Positions 54,399 to 63,618 of a stretch of DNA of 64,000 nucleotides are shown piece after piece. The stretch is from Microbulbifer celer (lineage in GTDB: Bacteria > Pseudomonadota > Gammaproteobacteria > Pseudomonadales > Cellvibrionaceae): positions 1,329,501 to 1,393,500 of the forward strand of contig NZ_CP087715.1 in NCBI RefSeq assembly GCF_020991125.1, written 5' to 3'. Each line of letters opens with the position of its first letter. Position 1 is the first letter of the stretch. The position numbers were made by a program, and so were the translations under genes. Below the pieces are notes generated by a model. It was not told where the DNA came from. It saw only the letters and a list, made by a program, of their open reading frames with translations, and searched no databases.

Positions 54399-54474
54399 TG
54401 GCTCCGCCTGCTGGGCTCGAACCAGCGACCCAATGATTAACAGTCATTTGCTCTACCAACTGAGCTAAGGCGGA
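54399..54474 (-). tRNA. tRNA-Asn (anticodon GTT), copy 1
   Basis: A 76-base tRNA identical to the one at 54237-54312, including encoded CCA and the AATTT following the 3' end. A good stable-RNA promoter lies upstream. Confidence 0.97.
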
Positions 54475-54523
54475 ACTGTGATCTGAACCGAATTGCAGAT
54501 GCCGTCCCGGTCAGATGGCGCGT

Positions 54524-54552
54524 ATCTTATAGAGCCCCTCTGGGCAGGTCAA
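54524..54552 (-). promoter_or_regulatory. Sigma-70 promoter of the tRNA-Asn genes
   Basis: Minus strand TTGACC (54552-54547), 17-base spacer, TAAGAT (54529-54524), followed by a GC-rich stretch like the discriminator of stringently controlled stable RNA promoters. Confidence 0.65.
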
Positions 54553-54710
54553 CCCTTTTGTTCAAAATTAACTTGTTGATTTTGCAGTGTTTATTTTCTC
54601 GCCGCCGCGGTCAGGTGAGGGGCTTTATTTGTCGCATTGCCACCAGTGCGCCTACAATTTCCCATTCCCCGGTATCGGGGGTGACGACAGTTTAATTTGG
54701 TAAGCAGTGT

Positions 54711-56720
54711 ATGGAATCTCGCCCGTTCAAGGTGGAAAGCAAGTATGCGCCCGCAGGTGACCAGCCAGCCGCCATTGAGGCGCTGGTGGAAGGCGTGGGG
54801 GATGGTCTCGCCCATCAGACGCTATTGGGTGTGACCGGGTCCGGTAAAACGTTCACCATGGCCAATGTCATCGAGCGCGTGCAGCGCCCTGCCATTGTCA
54901 TGGCGCACAACAAAACCCTGGCGGCGCAGTTGTACGGTGAGCTGAAAGAGTTCTTCCCCAAAAATGCGGTGGAGTATTTCGTCTCCTACTACGACTACTA
55001 CCAGCCGGAAGCCTATGTGCCGTCTTCGGATACCTTTATCGAGAAGGACGCATCGGTCAACGAGCACATTGAGCAGATGCGCCTCTCCGCCACCAAGGCG
55101 CTGATTGAGCGTAAAGACGTTATCGTCGTTGCCACGGTTTCCGCGATCTACGGTCTGGGGGATCCGGACAAGTACCTGAAGATGGTGTTGCACCTGGATC
55201 GCGGTGATCTGGTGGATCAGCGGACTATTCTGCGTCGCCTCGCCGAGCTGCAGTACACCCGCAACGATGCGGATTTCCGGCGTGCCACCTATCGGGTGCG
55301 CGGCGACATCATCGATATCTATCCGGCGGACTCCGATATGGAGGCGGTACGCCTGTCGCTGTTTGATGAAGAGATCGAAGAAATCACCCTGTTCGATCCG
55401 CTGACGGGAGAAGTGCTGCAAAAAGTGCCCCGGATCACCATCTTTCCCAAGTCGCACTATGTCACACCGCGGGAAACGATTGTGGATGCCATCGACCGGA
55501 TCAAAGAGGAGCTGAAAGAGCGCCTCAAGCAGATGCGGGACAACAATAAGTTGCTGGAAGCGCAACGGCTGGAGCAGCGCACCCGCTATGACCTTGAGAT
55601 GATGCAGGAGTTGGGATACTGCAACGGCGTAGAGAATTACTCCCGCTATCTCTCCGGGCGCGATCCTGGTCAGCCGCCGCCGACCCTGTTTGATTACCTG
55701 CCCCACGATGCGCTGCTGTTTATTGATGAAAGCCACGTAACCGTGCCGCAGATCGGCGGGATGTACCGCGGTGACCGGTCGCGTAAGGAAACCCTGGTGG
55801 AATACGGCTTTCGTCTGCCGTCGGCGCTGGATAATCGTCCGCTCAAGTTTGAAGAGTGGGAGCAGCTATCCCCGCAGACCATTTTTGTGTCCGCCACACC
55901 GGGGAAATATGAAGCGGAACACGCCGGTGCCGTGGTGGAGCAGGTGGTGCGGCCTACAGGTCTGGTAGACCCGAAAGTGGAAGTGCGCCCCGCGGCCACT
56001 CAGGTGGACGATGCGTTGTCTGAAATCCGCCGCTGCGTGGAGGCGGAGCAGCGCGTGCTGATTACCGTACTCACCAAACGCATGGCGGAAGACCTCACCG
56101 AGTACCTGCAGGACAACAATGTACGGGTGCGTTACCTGCACTCGGATATCGATACCGTGGAGCGGGTCGAGATTATTCGCGACCTGCGTATCGGCGAGTT
56201 CGATGTGCTGGTGGGGATCAACCTGTTGCGGGAAGGTCTGGATATGCCCGAGGTCGCCCTGGTGGCGATTTTCGATGCGGACAAGGAGGGCTTCCTGCGT
56301 TCGGATCGCTCACTGATCCAGACCATCGGTCGCGCCGCGCGGAATCTGGAGGGCCGGGCGATTCTCTATGCGGACAAGGTAACCGACTCCATGCGCCGGG
56401 CACTGGATGAAACCGAGCGGCGCCGAGAGAAACAGCTCAGTCACAACGCCGAGCACGGTATCACTCCGATAGGGATCAGTAAGAGCGTCGCTGACATCAT
56501 GGAGGGCGCCATTGCCCCCGGCGTGCCAGCCCGTGGCAAGCGCAAGGTGGCGGAGAAGGGCGGCACCTACAATGCCGGGCAGAAACCGCTGTCAGACAAA
56601 GAGCGCTGGGCGCGTATCGAAGAGCTGGAGCAGGAGATGTACGAAAGCGCCAAGAACCTCGAATTCGAAACGGCCGCCAAGCTGCGCGACGAAATCTCCC
56701 GGCTCAAAGCGCTGCAGTAG
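54711..56720 (+). CDS. uvrB: Excinuclease ABC subunit B
   Basis: A 669-residue helicase-like protein of nucleotide excision repair that receives damaged DNA from UvrA and recruits UvrC. Walker [13 protein letters not shown] (res. 40-51), the beta-hairpin [12 protein letters not shown], the DEAD-box-like [10 protein letters not shown], motif [11 protein letters not shown], and the C-terminal UVR coiled coil ([25 protein letters not shown]). No consensus LexA box is evident upstream. It lies between wbpM and the ABC operon, as uvrB does in P. aeruginosa near wbpM. Confidence 0.97.
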   Translation: MESRPFKVESKYAPAGDQPAAIEALVEGVGDGLAHQTLLGVTGSGKTFTMANVIERVQRPAIVMAHNKTLAAQLYGELKEFFPKNAVEYFVSYYDYYQPEAYVPSSDTFIEKDASVNEHIEQMRLSATKALIERKDVIVVATVSAIYGLGDPDKYLKMVLHLDRGDLVDQRTILRRLAELQYTRNDADFRRATYRVRGDIIDIYPADSDMEAVRLSLFDEEIEEITLFDPLTGEVLQKVPRITIFPKSHYVTPRETIVDAIDRIKEELKERLKQMRDNNKLLEAQRLEQRTRYDLEMMQELGYCNGVENYSRYLSGRDPGQPPPTLFDYLPHDALLFIDESHVTVPQIGGMYRGDRSRKETLVEYGFRLPSALDNRPLKFEEWEQLSPQTIFVSATPGKYEAEHAGAVVEQVVRPTGLVDPKVEVRPAATQVDDALSEIRRCVEAEQRVLITVLTKRMAEDLTEYLQDNNVRVRYLHSDIDTVERVEIIRDLRIGEFDVLVGINLLREGLDMPEVALVAIFDADKEGFLRSDRSLIQTIGRAARNLEGRAILYADKVTDSMRRALDETERRREKQLSHNAEHGITPIGISKSVADIMEGAIAPGVPARGKRKVAEKGGTYNAGQKPLSDKERWARIEELEQEMYESAKNLEFETAAKLRDEISRLKALQ

Positions 56721-56807
56721 TTGCCGGCAGGTGCGTACGGCGACGATTCGGGCGGCGTCTTCGCGTGTTGCGCCCTGTGGAGGGATTGGGTAGTCTGCGG
56801 TAATAAT

Positions 56808-56837
56808 TTGAATATCGTATTACGAGTGTGGTGTAAC
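56808..56837 (+). promoter_or_regulatory. Possible sigma-70 promoter of the ABC export operon
   Basis: TTGAAT at 56808-56813 and TGTAAC at 56832-56837 with an 18-base spacer, 37 bases before the GTG start of the ATPase gene. Confidence 0.3.
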
Positions 56838-56874
56838 GAACTAGAAGCACTCAACGATCTCAATGGATTGACGC

Positions 56875-57591
56875 GTGATAAAAATAACAGGGCTGCGCAG
56901 GGAGTATGGCGACGGGGATGCCAGAGTTACGGCGCTTCGCGATGTCTCACTGCACATCGAGCAAAACGAATTTGTCGCAGTCATGGGCTCTTCCGGGTCC
57001 GGCAAGTCGACATTGATGAATATCCTCGGTTGTCTGGATCAACAGACGGCCGGTCACTACTGGCTCGATGGCCGCGAAGTCTCGAGCTTTGATGACGAAT
57101 CCCTCTCTGCTATCCGCAATCGCCATATCGGCTTTATTTTCCAGACCTTTCACCTGCTGCCGCGACTGACTGCGCGGCAGAACGTGATGTTGCCCCTGCG
57201 TTTTGCCGACACCGGGGCCGCCGAGACGGAAGGGCTGCTGGAGGATCCCGGTGAGCGCGCCGTGGAAATGCTCACCCGGGTCGGCCTTGGACACCGTATT
57301 GATCATCGCCCATTCGAAATGTCCGGTGGGCAACGCCAGCGGGTGGCGATTGCGCGCGCGTTGATCAATCGCCCAAAGGTTATCTTTGCTGACGAGCCCA
57401 CCGGCAACCTGGATAGCAAAACCTCCGAAGAAATTCTTGAATTGCTCTGCGCCCTGCACGGTGAGGGACAGACGATTGTCATGGTGACCCACGAGCCGGA
57501 GGTGGCCAGTCGTGCCCAGCGTATTATCCGGATGAGCGATGGCACTGTTATAGAGGATTCAAAAACGGAGGCTACGCAATGCGTTGTATAG
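56875..57591 (+). CDS. ABC transporter ATP-binding protein (MacB/LolD family)
   Basis: A 238-residue nucleotide-binding protein. Walker A GSSGSGKST, Q-loop FIFQTFHLLPRL, signature MSGGQRQRVAIARAL, Walker B VIFADEPTG, H-loop VTHEP: a complete active ATPase of the lipoprotein/macrolide class of export pumps. GTG start at 56875. First of five genes overlapping by 4 to 13 bases, ending with a MacB-type permease, so all act as one machine at the inner membrane. Its stop overlaps the first adaptor gene by 13 bases. Confidence 0.93.
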   Translation: MIKITGLRREYGDGDARVTALRDVSLHIEQNEFVAVMGSSGSGKSTLMNILGCLDQQTAGHYWLDGREVSSFDDESLSAIRNRHIGFIFQTFHLLPRLTARQNVMLPLRFADTGAAETEGLLEDPGERAVEMLTRVGLGHRIDHRPFEMSGGQRQRVAIARALINRPKVIFADEPTGNLDSKTSEEILELLCALHGEGQTIVMVTHEPEVASRAQRIIRMSDGTVIEDSKTEATQCVV

Positions 57592-58556
57592 CCCTGCGGT
57601 TTCCGTTGATGGCGTGCTTGCTGCTGAGTCTTGTGCCTTCGGTGGTATGGGCGGAGCAAGCACCACTGTTGCTGAGTGGTCAGGTGCGGGCAGAGAAAAG
57701 CCAGTCTTTCATCTCGCCGATGACCGATAACTGGCGCGTAGAGGTGCAATGGCTGATGCCAGAGGGTCAGGTGGCGCAGCCCGGTGACATTGTCGCCGTG
57801 TTTGACGGTGCGGCCATCCAGGGGGAAATCGATTCGGAAGAGGTTGTTCTGGATACCGCGCGGGAAAAGCTTGACAAAGATGACAGCAAATTCGCGCAGG
57901 ATGAGCTGGAGAAAACCTATGCTCTGGAGCGTGCGCAGTTACTGCTGAAAAAGGCCGCTATTGATGCCGCGGTCCCCAAAAAGTACCTGAGCGCCTACGA
58001 GTATGAATCCTACCAGGTGGCCAAAAAAGAGGCCGAGTCCGCGGTGCGTAAAGCAGAGAAAGATTTGGCCCAGGCGGAATTGACTCGACAGGTGGCGGCA
58101 AAAAAACAACGGGTAAAGATCGCCGGTGCCGAGACCAGGCTCGAATACAAGCGCGGACAGCTGGCGTCTATGTCCCTGCATGCAGAGCGTTCCGGGCCGG
58201 TGCTATATGGCAAGCACCCTTGGACTGGTGAGCGGGTGTTTGTGGGAATGACGGCGCAGCCGGGGTGGACGATTGCAGAGATCCCCTCCATGAGCGACCT
58301 CTACGTAGAGGCCTGGTTGCATGAAATTGACGTTGACCGGGTGCGCAGTGGTCAGGCAGCCGAGCTCATTTTTGATGCCTATCTCCAGCGCCGCTTCCCG
58401 GCGCAGCTCGCCGAAATCGCAGTCCAGCCGCAAAAGCGACAGGAGCTGGGCCCCGGGCTGTATTACCGGTTGATGTTTGAATTTAGCGAAACACCGGAGC
58501 TGGAATTGTTGCCGGGCATGAGCGCGCGGATTGAGTTCCCGGAGGCCGTTCAATGA
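57579..58556 (+). CDS. Periplasmic adaptor subunit 1 (HlyD/MacA-like) of the ABC export operon
   Basis: A 325-residue secreted protein: signal peptide (FPLMACLLLSLVPSVVWA, res. 8-25), a lipoyl-like half (VQWLMPEGQVAQPGDIVAVFDGA), an approximately 100-residue helical hairpin rich in Lys and Glu (ARGEKLDKDD to KKQRVKIAG area, res. 90-195), the second lipoyl half (GPVLYGKHPWTGERVFVGMTAQPG) and beta-barrel (LYVEAWLHEIDVDRVRSGQ). No lipobox. ATG 57579 has ACGGAG 8 bases upstream. It overlaps the next adaptor gene by four bases. Three such adaptors in a row are unusual. Confidence 0.82.
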   Translation: MRCIALRFPLMACLLLSLVPSVVWAEQAPLLLSGQVRAEKSQSFISPMTDNWRVEVQWLMPEGQVAQPGDIVAVFDGAAIQGEIDSEEVVLDTAREKLDKDDSKFAQDELEKTYALERAQLLLKKAAIDAAVPKKYLSAYEYESYQVAKKEAESAVRKAEKDLAQAELTRQVAAKKQRVKIAGAETRLEYKRGQLASMSLHAERSGPVLYGKHPWTGERVFVGMTAQPGWTIAEIPSMSDLYVEAWLHEIDVDRVRSGQAAELIFDAYLQRRFPAQLAEIAVQPQKRQELGPGLYYRLMFEFSETPELELLPGMSARIEFPEAVQ

Positions 58557-59617
58557 AGTGGCAAGTATGCATTCTGGCGTTTCTGGTTACCGCCTGCGGT
58601 GACAACAGTGCGGGTGACAGCAGTGCGGGCGGGAGCACTTCGGGAAAGGTTGATGGCGCACCCGTGGCAGCGGTGCGGAGCTCGCCGTTATCGGTTTCGG
58701 GGGAGTTGGAGTCCGCGCGCGCGGTAATGGTGGCGCCGCCGGCAATTCATCGCATGTGGCAGTACAACATCAAGCACATGGTGCCGGAAAACAGCTTCGT
58801 GGAAGAAGGGATGGTGGTCGTCGAGTTTGGCGATAAGCCCGTACGGGAGCGCTTGATCGAAAAGCAATCTGAGCTGAAGCATTGGCGGAGTGAGCTTAAC
58901 AATACCTTGCTGAAGGAAAAGCAGATCGCAAAGGACGATATTCTGGCGATTGAAGAAAAGCGGGCGGAATTCGAGAAGGCCCAACGCCGCGCCAGTATTC
59001 TCGATCATTCCATGTCCAGAAATGAGCGGGAAAAAGCCGCAATTGATTTTGAAATTGCCAGTAACGATCTGGCCCTGGTGCGGAAGCTGGCAGAAATGCA
59101 TAAGCGTACCGGTGCGCTGCGCATTTCCATGGCCCGACGCAAGGTGACGCGGTTCGAGGGAGAGGTGGCGGCGCTGGAAGCGGAGCTGGAAAAGCTGAAG
59201 GTAAAGGCGTCCATCGGTGGTCTGGTGCAGTACGTCGCAAACTGGAAAGGCGAGAAACCTTCCGAGGGCGAATCGGTGCGTTTTGGTCAGCCGGTGATAC
59301 AGATCTCCGACCTCAGCCAGATGCGGGTGCGCGCACAGGCAGACGAGGTGGACAAGGCTTTTCTCCGCGTAGGCGCGGATATGGAAGTGGTTATTGATGG
59401 TGCCGAAGCGATCACCCTGCGGGGCCAGATTCAGGAGCAGGGGCGTGTGGTACGTGATCGCGCCCGAGGGGATCGTCGCCGGGTGGTGGATCTGTTGGTG
59501 GGCCTGGAAGACGATGGCAGTCGTACGTTGAAACCGGGTATGACAGCGGCCCTTTCACTGATTGCCTCCACCAGCCAAGGGGCGCAGCAAGTGTCGTCGA
59601 CCGGGGAGGCACCATGA
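58553..59617 (+). CDS. Lipoprotein adaptor subunit 2 (HlyD/MacA-like)
   Basis: A 354-residue lipoprotein: lipobox LVTAC with Cys15, a low-complexity spacer (DNSAGDSSAGGSTSG), then a lipoyl start (VPENSFVEEGMVVVEFGDKPV), a long helical hairpin from about residue 98 to 215 (KQSELKHWRSELNNTLLKEK; FEGEVAALEAELEKLKVKA), the second lipoyl half GLVQYVANWKGEKPSEGESV, and a beta-barrel (MRVRAQADEVDKAFLRVGA). Typical MFP with an intact architecture. Overlaps both neighbours by four bases (ATGA). Confidence 0.82.
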   Translation: MKWQVCILAFLVTACGDNSAGDSSAGGSTSGKVDGAPVAAVRSSPLSVSGELESARAVMVAPPAIHRMWQYNIKHMVPENSFVEEGMVVVEFGDKPVRERLIEKQSELKHWRSELNNTLLKEKQIAKDDILAIEEKRAEFEKAQRRASILDHSMSRNEREKAAIDFEIASNDLALVRKLAEMHKRTGALRISMARRKVTRFEGEVAALEAELEKLKVKASIGGLVQYVANWKGEKPSEGESVRFGQPVIQISDLSQMRVRAQADEVDKAFLRVGADMEVVIDGAEAITLRGQIQEQGRVVRDRARGDRRRVVDLLVGLEDDGSRTLKPGMTAALSLIASTSQGAQQVSSTGEAP

Positions 59618-60828
59618 GAATACGCGCGATCGTTTGGTTGGGGGTCTCCCTTTTTCTATCCGCTTGTGCGGAAAAACAGTCGGACCCGCTGCTGTACCAA
59701 ATCCAGTACAGCGAGCGCCAGGCGCTGGTGCCGGCACGGGGTGAACTGGAGGCGGCATCCGCGACCTCGATTCAGGCGCCGTCTTCCGGGCCACCGAAGT
59801 TTATCTCGTGGCTTGCACCGGAGTATTCCCTGGTCAAAAAAGGGGATGTAATTGCACGCTTTGACGGCAAATCGATGCGGCGCCAAAAGAGCAGGGCCGT
59901 AGGGGAGCTGTCTTTGGCAGAGGAGGACCTGCGGGAAAAGCGTGGCCTTCTGGATACGGAACAAATGGGTATTTTGACGGATATCGATCAGGTATCGGTG
60001 GAGAAACGATTTGCCGAGCGGTTTTCAGTGGATGACGAACGCCTCAAGTCGCGCCTGGAAATTCTCGAAGAACAGCTGGATACCCGTTATCTGCAGTCGA
60101 AGCTCAGCTACCTGGATTGGAAAAATGCGCGCTTTTCCGCGGGTGCCGAAGGAGAGCTGGCGGTCCTTTCCGTACAGCAACAGAAGCACAGTGCGCAGAT
60201 TGCGCGATTGTCACAGGGGTTGTCAGAGCTGGAAGTTGTTGCCCCGCACGATGGGCTGTTGACCTATTCCGCCAATTGGCGCGGGGAAAAGCCTCAGGTG
60301 GGTGGTCAGATCTGGCCGGGACACAAGGTGGCGGATCTGCCGGACACCAGTGTGATGCAGGCAAAGTTGCAGGTTGCGGAGCGAGAAGCGGTAGGCCTTA
60401 CTGAGGGGCAGGGAATCACGCTGTGGTTTGAAACGGATCCGGCGCAGCGTTTTGCCGGTCAAGTGGAAAGCATTAGCGCGGCGCCGTCTACCATCGAACG
60501 CGGCAATCCGCAGAAGTATTACCAGGTGGTCGCGGTATTCGATAAGCAGTTCCCGCAGCAGTTCAAGCTCGGCCGTGGTGTGCGCGCACAGATCCGGGTG
60601 GCGGATGCCGGGCGACGTCTCGAAGTGCCAGCGCAGTGCCTGTTTCGGGACAGCACGGGTGTGTTTGTCTATCTATACCGCGGCGGTCAGTTCCTGCGGC
60701 GCAACGTTACCCCCGGGCGTGCCACGCCCACCCATGTGGAGATTGTCGACGGCCTGGCCCCCGGCGATCGAATTGCCCTGTATGAAGTCAGCCCGGGTAG
60801 TGTCTTGTCGCAGGAGGTCGGAACATGA
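59614..60828 (+). CDS. Lipoprotein adaptor subunit 3 (HlyD/MacA-like)
   Basis: A 404-residue lipoprotein: lipobox LFLSAC with Cys18, first lipoyl part (ISWLAPEYSLVKKGDVIARFDG), helical hairpin about 95-195, second lipoyl part GLLTYSANWRGEKPQVGGQIWPG, a beta-barrel domain, and an extra C-terminal membrane-proximal domain (VPAQCLFRDSTGVFVYLYRGGQFLRRNV and IVDGLAPGDRIALYEV) absent from adaptors 1 and 2. That domain normally docks on a permease. Adaptors 2 and 3 share NWKGEKP/NWRGEKP, so they may be duplicates that diverged. Four-base overlap with the permease gene. Confidence 0.82.
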   Translation: MRIRAIVWLGVSLFLSACAEKQSDPLLYQIQYSERQALVPARGELEAASATSIQAPSSGPPKFISWLAPEYSLVKKGDVIARFDGKSMRRQKSRAVGELSLAEEDLREKRGLLDTEQMGILTDIDQVSVEKRFAERFSVDDERLKSRLEILEEQLDTRYLQSKLSYLDWKNARFSAGAEGELAVLSVQQQKHSAQIARLSQGLSELEVVAPHDGLLTYSANWRGEKPQVGGQIWPGHKVADLPDTSVMQAKLQVAEREAVGLTEGQGITLWFETDPAQRFAGQVESISAAPSTIERGNPQKYYQVVAVFDKQFPQQFKLGRGVRAQIRVADAGRRLEVPAQCLFRDSTGVFVYLYRGGQFLRRNVTPGRATPTHVEIVDGLAPGDRIALYEVSPGSVLSQEVGT

Positions 60829-62171
60829 GTGCACAAGACGCAGGTGTTGAACCGACAGATGCTGCACAAGATGGTGCGGTCAGTTCGGCCTGGTATTTGC
60901 GGCTGTCGTCATTGCTTCGGCCGTCCCAGGGTCGCCGGGCACTGTTGGCGAGCTTTCGTGAAGCGTTGGGGGAGTTGGCTCAGCACAAGTTGCGCACGCT
61001 GCTGACGCTATTGGGGATGATCTTTGGTGTCGGTGCAGTGATCGCGATGCTCAATATCGGTAAGGGGGCTGAGCGCGAGGCCCTGCGCATGATCGAAACC
61101 ATGGGGCTCAACAATCTGATCGTGCAGGGCGTCGAGCTGGAGCAGGAGGAGCTCTTCGAGCAGCGCAAGCATTCTACCGGCCTCAGTTTCCGCGATGGTG
61201 AAGCGGTGCTTGCTACTCTGGGTTTTGTGGAGGCTTTTGCTGCGCAGAAATCCATTGAGACTTACAGTCTGTTTAGCGCGTACGGCAAGAGTGAGGCTGC
61301 TGCCACCGGTGTCAGCCCCGGTTATTTTCGTATGTCCCCGTTTCAGCTGTCCGCCGGACGTCTGATCGACGATGCAGATGAGCAGTACTTTGCCCAGGTG
61401 GCGGTATTGGGCGAGTCGGTGGCGCAGCAGTTGTTTCCCGCGCGGTCCGCAGTGGGAGAGCAGATCAAGATCAACCAGCTGTGGTTCACCGTGGTCGGCG
61501 TGCTGGATTCTCCGTTTGTAGCCGGGTCCGAGTTTGAAGGTGTGCGGCTGGGGGCAGAGCAGGGTCAGGTGTTTATCCCGCTATCCGCCGCCATGCAACG
61601 GTTTCCCAGTGAGGCGCTGGCAGCGGAAGTGAGTGAGCTGAAGTTTCAGTTGGTAGATGGTACGGATGCCGGCGAGGCGGCGCGGGCCATTACCCATCTG
61701 CTCAATCGTCGCCACAGCAATGTCAAAGATTTCACCATGGTGGTGCCCGCTGCCCTGATGGCGCAGAAGATGGAAACCCAGGCCATTTTCAATATCGTCA
61801 TGTCCTGTGTTGCCGGCATTTCCCTGCTGGTTGGCGGGATCGGAATCATGAATATCATGCTGGCGACCGTGCTGGAGCGTACTAGCGAGATCGGCCTGTT
61901 GCGGGCTGTCGGTGCTACCCGGCGGGATATTCGTAATCAGTATCTGGTGGAGAGCTTTACCATTGCCATTCTCGGCGGTCTGTTGGGTATTCTGTTCGGT
62001 GTGCTGTTGTCCGAGGTGATTGCCCTCTATGCGGGGTGGGCTGTTTCCTGGTCCGTGAGCGGAATCCTGTTGTCGTTCACAGTGTGTGCTGCCATCGGCC
62101 TGCTGTTCGGGGTTTACCCCGCGATCAAGGCTTCCCGCCTCAATCCTATCGACGCATTGCAGAGCGACTGA
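60825..62171 (+). CDS. MacB-type ABC transporter permease (FtsX domain)
   Basis: A 448-residue permease. It has an N-terminal helix (LRTLLTLLGMIFGVGAVIAML), a large periplasmic MacB-PCD domain (about 75-320), then three membrane helices of the FtsX domain (CVAGISLLVGGIGIMNIMLA, FTIAILGGLLGILFGVLL, LLSFTVCAAIGLLFGVYPAIKASRLNPIDAL). The YPAIKASRLNPIDAL end is the MacB signature. Unlike E. coli MacB, the ATPase is a separate gene. No TolC-like outer membrane gene is nearby, so a partner channel must be elsewhere. It closes the operon; a hairpin follows at 62175-62211. Confidence 0.92.
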   Translation: MSAQDAGVEPTDAAQDGAVSSAWYLRLSSLLRPSQGRRALLASFREALGELAQHKLRTLLTLLGMIFGVGAVIAMLNIGKGAEREALRMIETMGLNNLIVQGVELEQEELFEQRKHSTGLSFRDGEAVLATLGFVEAFAAQKSIETYSLFSAYGKSEAAATGVSPGYFRMSPFQLSAGRLIDDADEQYFAQVAVLGESVAQQLFPARSAVGEQIKINQLWFTVVGVLDSPFVAGSEFEGVRLGAEQGQVFIPLSAAMQRFPSEALAAEVSELKFQLVDGTDAGEAARAITHLLNRRHSNVKDFTMVVPAALMAQKMETQAIFNIVMSCVAGISLLVGGIGIMNIMLATVLERTSEIGLLRAVGATRRDIRNQYLVESFTIAILGGLLGILFGVLLSEVIALYAGWAVSWSVSGILLSFTVCAAIGLLFGVYPAIKASRLNPIDALQSD

Positions 62172-62174
62172 AGT

Positions 62175-62211
62175 GCTGGCCGGTAATCTCCTGCGGGAGT
62201 TGCCGGTCAGC
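62175..62211. terminator. Hairpin between the ABC operon and the DMT gene
   Basis: GCTGGCCGGTAA at the left and TTGCCGGTCAGC at the right, with TCTCC/GGGAG in between, fold into a long imperfect stem with a three-base loop. There is no T-run, so it may be a weak or Rho-assisted end for the convergent genes. Confidence 0.4.
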
Positions 62212-62217
62212 GCTTGC

Positions 62218-63222
62218 TCAACCCGCTTGCTGGGCCTTCTCGGTCGGGCGTTTTGTCTCCTGGCTGGCCACGCGTTTCATCAGCAGCAGGCTGCCGATAA
62301 TGATGGCCATTCCCCCGAGGTGATAGGCGGTGAATGGTTCCCCCAATACCAGCGCCGCGGCAATCAGGGTGATCACCGGGCCGGACGAGCCGATGGCGCC
62401 GGTGCTGGCGGAGCCAATTTGCGCAATGGCCGCGCTCATCATCAGTGACGGAACCACGGTGCACACAAAGGCTACCGTCAGTGCATACCCGTAAACCTGC
62501 CAGGGCTGACTGATCCTGCTCCAGTCTGCCTGCAGGGCAAAGTGCAGGGCGATGGCCGCGCTCGCTACCAGCATCGCCAGCGCGGTGAACTGGCGGCTGC
62601 CCAGTTGCCGAATCACGCCCTCGCTGAATGCGACATAAAACGAGAAGCTCAGCGCACTGCCGAAGGTCAGCAGTGCGCCCCAGCTGGTGCCATCGAGCTG
62701 GACCCAGGATGGGGGCAGGGCACTGGTGCTGAAGTTCTGATCCTGCCAGTAAATCAGCAGAATGCCGGCATAGGCGCCAAAGATGCATAGCAACTGTGGC
62801 AGGGAAATCGGTTTGCGCAGAAAGCACCATCCCAGAAAAAGCACCAGCGTCGGGTACAGGTAAATGATCAGGCGTTCAAAGTTGGCGCTGATATAGCGCA
62901 GCCCCTGCAGGTCGAGAAAGCTCGCCAGGTAGTAGCTGCAAAGTCCCAGCACGACCGTCAGTAGCAGATTGCGGCGGCTTATCGGACGCCACGCACGCTG
63001 CCGCTTCAGCAGCATCAGGATTGCAAGGTAGAACGGTAAGGCAAGGGCCATGCGTAGCAGGATGAAGGTTTCCACGTCGACGCCGTGGCGATAGGCCAAC
63101 TTGATAAAGATGGCTTTCACCGAGAATAGGGCGGCCGCAGCTAGTGCCAACAGATAACCATTGTTCGCAATGGTGTTGGCGGTAGTGGAGGCGATGGGGG
63201 AAGAGGGGGATGACTGCTGCAT
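62218..63222 (-). CDS. DMT superfamily (EamA) transporter
   Basis: A 334-residue inner membrane protein with about ten predicted helices in two EamA repeats (NGYLLALAAAALFSVKAIFI and TSWGALLTFGSALSFSFYVA begin the two halves). The end of the second repeat (SSGPVITLIAAALVLGEPFT and GMAIIIGSLLLM) is typical. Exports or imports small metabolites; the substrate is unknown. ATG 63222 is chosen over a start at 63285 because AGGA lies 5 bases ahead and the extra residues are polar and atypical. Convergent with the ABC operon. Confidence 0.88.
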   Translation of the reverse strand: MQQSSPSSPIASTTANTIANNGYLLALAAAALFSVKAIFIKLAYRHGVDVETFILLRMALALPFYLAILMLLKRQRAWRPISRRNLLLTVVLGLCSYYLASFLDLQGLRYISANFERLIIYLYPTLVLFLGWCFLRKPISLPQLLCIFGAYAGILLIYWQDQNFSTSALPPSWVQLDGTSWGALLTFGSALSFSFYVAFSEGVIRQLGSRQFTALAMLVASAAIALHFALQADWSRISQPWQVYGYALTVAFVCTVVPSLMMSAAIAQIGSASTGAIGSSGPVITLIAAALVLGEPFTAYHLGGMAIIIGSLLLMKRVASQETKRPTEKAQQAG

Positions 63223-63320
63223 GCGTCCTGCTGCGTCCTGTTCCAGGCTCGATCTAGATGGAGATAAGGCACGATACAGCAACAACCTCCAGTGGCGGAA
63301 AAATTTTCTTATTTTGCTTG

Positions 63321-63349
63321 TTGAAAAGCAAAAAAGCTGGTGCTAAAGT
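63321..63349 (+). promoter_or_regulatory. Sigma-70 promoter of tRNA-Val
   Basis: TTGAAA at 63321-63326, 17-base spacer, TAAAGT at 63344-63349, followed by a GC-rich TCGCGTCC discriminator-like stretch. Confidence 0.6.
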
Positions 63350-63403
63350 TCGCGTCCTCTGCAGCCGGGCGTGTTTTTGAGTATTCCCGGTTTGCCAGTC
63401 TTC

Positions 63404-63480
<77 letters not shown>

Positions 63481-63618
63481 ATTTCCCGCGTGTTACTTCT
63501 GTTAAAGCAAATGCTGCTAGGCTGTTGTGACCCGCTCCGGGCGTCTCGCCCGCTATCTACACCATGATCAATCACGCGGTCTTTCGTAGGGATCGCCACT
63601 GATAGAAAAGGAAGTGCA

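Noticed and set aside
54237..54474. The duplicate tRNA-Asn genes as an assembly artefact or an attachment site of a mobile element
   Set aside because: The flanking terminator sequences differ, so the copies are real, and no integrase or element boundary is present nearby.
54560..54610. SOS (LexA) box before uvrB
   Set aside because: CTTGTTGATTTTGCAG superficially resembles a LexA box but lacks the CTG start and A/T alternation, so it is not called.
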